64,000 bases of DNA from Lobosporangium transversale (Eukaryota > Mortierellomycota > Mortierellomycetes > Mortierellales > Mortierellaceae). Positions 59,444-64,000 of the stretch are shown here, one piece after another. The stretch is from NCBI RefSeq assembly GCF_002105155.1, contig NW_019028979.1, positions 372,001 through 436,000 on the forward strand, read 5' to 3'. Numbering within the stretch: position 1 is the stretch's first letter; every line of letters starts with the position of its first letter. Below the pieces are notes generated by a model, which worked only from the letters and a program-made list of their open reading frames with translations, was not told where the DNA came from and made no database searches. Both the position numbers and the translations under genes were made by a program.

Positions 59444-59487
59444 ATATGCTATGTAGTTCAAACCAAACCTTTCGGCTTCCTTTATTG

Positions 59488-59523
<36 letters not shown>

Positions 59524-59623
59524 TGTGCTTATGTACAAGTCATTAAAGAGCACGAAGAATGCTCGTGCCTTTTTTTGTGTAATCAACTTAAAGTGCAAAT
59601 ACGTATGATGTAAAAAAAAAAAC

Positions 59624-61064
59624 TTAGTTCTTGACAGAAAGAGCGGCAACACCAGGGAGATTCTTGCCCTCCAAAAGCTCCAAGGAAGCTCCTCCTCCAG
59701 TCGAGACGTGTGAGATAGAGTCCTCAGCCTTCCATTTGGCAACAGCAGTGGCGGTATCACCGCCTCCAACGATTGAGACAGCACCGTTCTTGGTGGCCTC
59801 AACAACAGCATCCAAAGCAGCCTTGGTGCCTGAGGCAAAAGCGTCATACTCAAAGACACCAGCGGGTCCGTTCCAGAGAATGGTCTTGGCGTTCAAGATG
59901 ACATCCTTGAAGATAGCGTTGGACTTCTCACCACAGTCAAGGCCCATCCAGCCATCAGGAATACCAGTCTCGTCAGTGGCATAGTCGGTCTTGGCCGAGG
60001 CTGAGAAGTCATCGCCGGTGATGTAGTCAACAGGAAGGTAGAGCTTGACTCCCTTAGCCTTGGCAGACTCGACCAATTTGCCGACAATCTCAGCTCCATC
60101 CTTGTCAAAGAGAGACTTGCCAATCTGAAAAAGAAAACAAAAAGAAGTGTATGTTTTAGATTGAATGATGTTGATATGATGTTGGTGAATGACACATGAA
60201 GAAAAAGACTTTTTTTTTGGACTGTTGAAACTACTATTGATTGTTTGTTGGGTATATCACGTCCCGAGAGATAACAGCCTCTTCCCATTGCTATGTCTCT
60301 CCCCAATATGGCGATATTACTGAGATAAGGAAAGACTGTTATCGTCTCACTTATCCTCTTCTTGACGTGACTGACCCTTCGTGCAATCTACCGCGTGTGT
60401 GGTGGGCAATCCCAAATCAAAGATAATAAAAGAAAGCCTTAGAAAATATACAATACCTTGACATCCTCCAAAGTTTTCTTGAAGGTAAAGGCCATACCAC
60501 CTCCAATGATCATAGCATCGACCTTATCCAACAAGTTCTCAATCAGCTGGATCTTATCCGAAACTTTAGCACCCCCTAGAATGGCAAGGAAGGGTTTCTT
60601 TGGCTCCTCGAGTACCTGAGCAAAGAACTGAAGCTCCTTCTTCATCAACAATCCGGCAGCACGAATAGGGAGATCGATGCCAACGACAGACGAATGAGCG
60701 CGGTGAGCAGTACCAAAAGCATCATTGACATAGATATCTCCGAGCTTTGAAAGCGATTCACGGAACTTCTTGACATCTTCTTCCTTGGCCTTGGTAACAT
60801 TACCCTCCTTATCCTTGACCTTGCCTTCTTCCTCAATATGGAAGCGCAAATTCTCAAGAAGGATGACCTTGCCATCTTTGGCATTTGCACAGGTAGCCTC
60901 AATCTCCTCACCTACGCAATCGCTCAAGAACTCAACATCCTTGTGGAGAAGAGATGAGAGCTCAGTGGCAACAGGCTTCAAGCTGTACTTCTCGACCTTC
61001 TTGCCATCAGGACGGCCAAGATGGCTCATCAAGACGACGGCAGAAGCACCTAGAGTGTAAGCGT

Positions 61065-61095
<31 letters not shown>

Positions 61096-61573
61096 TCAGC
61101 TTTTTGTCCCACGAGTTCCTCCAAAGTGGAAAAAAAAAAAAATTCCTGAGCCAAAGGATATGCAATAGGATCGTAATATCGGATCAAATCGCGCTCCGCT
61201 TCTTCACACCCTTCGCACATGTCAGTAAGTGAGCACATCACTTATTATTACACTACAGTTTTTTATCTCTACTAACCATGATCCAAAGCATACTTGATTG
61301 TTGGAAGGGCTGCAACAATACGGGCGTTGTTGGAGATCTTGCCATCGGCAAAGGGAACATTGAAGTCAACGCTATTTGTAAAGGGAACAAAAGGACATCC
61401 ATTTTGTTATTTTTCTGCGTGTGTTAAATGACCGGTTCACGCGTCGTGTCATATCATGTCATGCTCTGAGGAAAATAATATATATATTAATAACTTTCTT
61501 ACCGCATCAAGACCCTCTTGCCGTTAACATCGACCTGGTCAATGATGAGCTTTTCTGAGAGTTTGTTGGACAT
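59624..61573 (-). CDS. PGK1: Phosphoglycerate kinase
   Basis: Four minus-strand exons (61573-61503, 61371-61277, 61049-60457, 60124-59624) give 419 aa, the normal size. PGK converts 1,3-bisphosphoglycerate and ADP to 3-phosphoglycerate and ATP in glycolysis. Signatures are [19 protein letters not shown] at the N-domain, [99 protein letters not shown] and [15 protein letters not shown] near the C-terminus. Codon use is biased toward C-ending codons (AAG, GTC, GAC), as expected for a highly expressed gene and unlike its neighbours. It is complete, with all catalytic residues visible. Confidence 0.97.
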
Positions 61574-62478
61574 GATGTGGCGTGTAATTTGGCTAATTCG
61601 GTGAATGGTGGAAATGTTTTTACGGTGGAACCGAAAAGAAGAAAAGAGGTTTTGTGTGATCTAAATTTTCCCCACGAGAAATTTTATTCTTGACTGGCAG
61701 CCGCATGTACGTCACATAGCATTATTGCGCCTGATCTACGCCTTTGTATTTCTTGGGCGATCGGCTCCACATTCTGACCCCCAACGAGCTTGTCATTCTC
61801 AATTTCGTAGCTTATTCAAATCGTCGCACCCTTGCTGTGATCATTATCAGATATGAGGCAAGAAACTTTTAGCTGATAATTCAAGAGACACCATGACGAT
61901 ACTGATGAGCAAAATGTGTATATTCTTATAATCAGAACATATCCAGATTCCTGAAAACCTACATCGCTCGGGCTAACATCTCTCGTCATCTGGAGGATCT
62001 GCCTTGTTTTCATGTAACTCAACCTTTCAGTCTTGCTATCTCGTTCCTTCTAAAAACTCCATTCAGTGAATTTTATTTAGACTCTGCCCGCTAAGCATTG
62101 ACTGATAAATCAAATCAATCGCGCCGTATTAGGTATTATGCTTCGACATAGGATGTAAACCTTTTTTTGCGTGGGATATTGCTATGTCAAAATGAAGAAT
62201 ACGAGATTTGGCTAGTTCGTAGTCAAGAATCATTTTCCTCTATGAGCTATCTGGTCTGAATGTCATGTAGCTGATCCTACCACAGTGTAGAGCATAGCAC
62301 GTTATAAATGGAGATAAGAGAAGGTTGCGAGTAGATGTCAGGCTGGTAGCCATGATGACTAATAAATAGCTTTGTTTGTGCAGTCTCAAGGCGATATTTA
62401 TTGAGTGTAATTCAATGTTACTTAGTTTTATGTGTAAGTATTAAAGAGAGAACAGCACTATTTGCCTTTGGTATACAT
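61574..62478. promoter_or_regulatory. Intergenic region with PGK promoter
   Basis: This 905-bp region is upstream of PGK and downstream of the Lem3/Cdc50 gene. A GA-rich stretch (about 61625-61650) sits just upstream of PGK. No homopolymer above 12 nt and no open frame of note; it reads as ordinary unique sequence. Confidence 0.45.
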
Positions 62479-63717
62479 CTAGTAACGAGCGCTTGCACCA
62501 GTAGTCGTGGCAGACGTGGCTGCATTGGTCATAGCTTGATTTGACACTGCGTTCTGGTTCCAGGACAGATAAGTATGATCGCCCAGTCGTCGAGGCTTGT
62601 ACAAGTGGCGAGCAGTGAACAAAAGTCCCAGAACCACACAAAGAACACCTACGACAATATATGCAATACCCAAAAATGGGTTACGTCCTCCCATAAACGA
62701 CACTGTCGAAATCACCAGCGACTTTGTGCCTCCATACGATGTGACATTATAATCTAAACAAAACATGCAAATAATCATTTATTCAAACGTTAACGCTTTA
62801 AAAAGAAAAAAGGAAAAAAAAGAAAATCACATCATCAGTACTTACTCATGTCAATATCAATGGTATAAGTTCCGCTCAACAGATCATCTTGTTCATTCTT
62901 GGAATACAACTTCCTAAAGTTAGGCAAACCAGCAGTGCGCATCCAGACCTGGAAATGCTCATCTTCGCTAGGATTGATGGGCGGGGTTTGAGCAGAGTAT
63001 CCTTTTTTGTATTTTGCCCAGTTAGGTGGGGGTCGGACCATGCTTAGATCTGTGTATCCTGGAGGCCCATACTTCTTTTGATCACTGCTCCATGAGATCC
63101 CAGTATCGGTAAGGATATATGATTTGTTATTGTTAGTGTTACTGTCGGATGGGTACAAGAAAAGCCCCAGCGTATCTAAAGCGAGAAAACAAAAGGTAAA
63201 AAAAATAAAGTAAGCCAACATTTTCTTTTTTGTCGATCGAAGATCACCTGAGGATTATGGCCATCATTCTATAGGAAAGCCAGTATATACCATTGAATAT
63301 CGAGTTAGCGATCAAACCACAAGGATAGATGGGGTAATCGACCCCATTCTCTTTGACAATGGCAAGTGGTTCACATGAACCACCATTAAGTTCTGCTACA
63401 CTGCGTGGTGCTCCAGATAACTGCTTTGCGTCCAAACTCTTCACATAGCGACGGTGGTTCTGATAAAAATTAGTGAGGCGATAGTAGACAAAGACGGGTT
63501 TCTTCAAGGTGACAGGCAAGTTGAACTTGATGGTGCATTTCCGTGTTTGCCAAGTCTCGCCGTTGCCGGAACCAACTGCTGGGATTGATTTGTACTCTGG
63601 TGGCACTCCGTCACCAGAGGAGCCGGGAAAATTGACTGAATATGAGTCCTGCGGGACCTGGACAAATGTAGGACCGACCTTATCACATTGTGTATAATCA
63701 ATATTGACCTCCGCAAC
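62479..63717 (-). CDS. LEM3: Lem3/Cdc50 family flippase subunit, 3' part (5' exons off window)
   Basis: Three minus-strand exons are visible (63717-63291, 63175-62846, 62753-62479), encoding 343 residues. Cdc50/Lem3 proteins are beta-subunits of P4-ATPase phospholipid flippases, needed for ER exit. Family landmarks are [104 protein letters not shown] and the second membrane helix [20 protein letters not shown]. The N-terminal cytosolic part and first helix are missing: the acceptor TTTTGCGCAG precedes 63717 and no coding exon is visible in 63718-64000, so these lie beyond the right edge. Confidence 0.93.
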
Positions 63718-64000
63718 CTGCGCAAAAAATAAAAGAAAAAAAATCAGGAAATGCGGATATAATGTGAGCCTTTGTCGATTAATATAATGAGGAAAGAGAC
63801 AGCCTAGGGTTTTCTCCCTCTCATTGTTATGCTTGGCTTTGGCTGTTGGAGTATCCTTGCATGATTTATACTAAATTGATTGATTGGTAGTCCATACTGT
63901 ATTTTCGCCCTTGCTTCTTTTTTCTGCAAACAAGGTTGGCTTACTGGCTGACTGGCTGATTTCACTGTGCCTAAAATATCCAATGCTCATACTCATTTGA
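63718..64000 (-). other. Probable intron of the Lem3/Cdc50 gene
   Basis: This segment is 5' of the first visible Lem3 exon on the minus strand, and its sense strand ends in a T-rich acceptor. It shows no frame matching the expected first membrane helix, so I read it as intron, at least 283 nt long. Confidence 0.5.

Noticed and set aside
1-64000. CRISPR array, phage, insertion sequence or biosynthetic cluster
   Set aside because: No regularly spaced direct repeats, transposase, integrase, reverse transcriptase, PKS or NRPS domain was seen. The genes are eukaryotic and intron-rich, and functionally unrelated.

Overview
The window is a stretch of an intron-rich fungal nuclear chromosome. Introns are short GT-AG introns, coding exons are moderately GC-balanced, and intergenic DNA is AT-rich and full of 15-37 nt A or T homopolymers. 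Gene content fits a filamentous early-diverging fungus: Zn2Cys6 regulator, RRG7-like mitochondrial protein, Lem3/Cdc50, septin, D-amino-acid oxidase, and a PRL-type phosphatase and Grainyhead/CP2 factor together. I suspect Mucoromycota/Mortierellomycotina, but that is an inference from style and gene content, not a database match.

Left third (1-18941): 5' part of an RRG7-like gene (-), PRL phosphatase (+), molybdopterin synthase large subunit MoaE/MOCS2B (+), Grainyhead/CP2 transcription factor (+), triose-phosphate-transporter-family sugar transporter (-), a gene-poor 4.5 kb stretch, a penta-EF-hand protein (+) and a peroxisomal D-amino-acid oxidase (-).

Middle (19035-43456): an unrecognised minus-strand locus with an in-frame TGA, anaphase-promoting complex subunit APC5 (-, 15 exons), RNase P/MRP protein Rpr2/Rpp21 (+), a large membrane-anchored FAD amine-oxidase-like protein (+), pinin (-), inositol polyphosphate 5-phosphatase (-), lipid-droplet serine hydrolase LDAH (+) and a 1081-residue Zn2Cys6 regulator (+).

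Right third (45355-64000): a divergent septin (+), a 3.8 kb gene-poor stretch, a single-pass membrane protein (+), a secreted ML-domain protein (+), an HDHD2-like HAD phosphatase (+), phosphoglycerate kinase (-) and the 3' part of a Lem3/Cdc50 flippase subunit (-).

The genes are ordinary housekeeping and regulatory genes from unrelated pathways. There is no operon-like or cluster logic, no intact transposon, no CRISPR array and no RNA gene that I could support. Exon models were built by hand from splice signals, reading phase and remembered family sequence; every complete model sums to a whole number of codons. The most unusual signals are the homopolymers placed at splice sites, with potential U/A hairpins inside introns; the in-frame TGA locus; an inverted-repeat-rich intron; and a 21-nt tandem repeat. 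I saw no convincing new multi-gene system.
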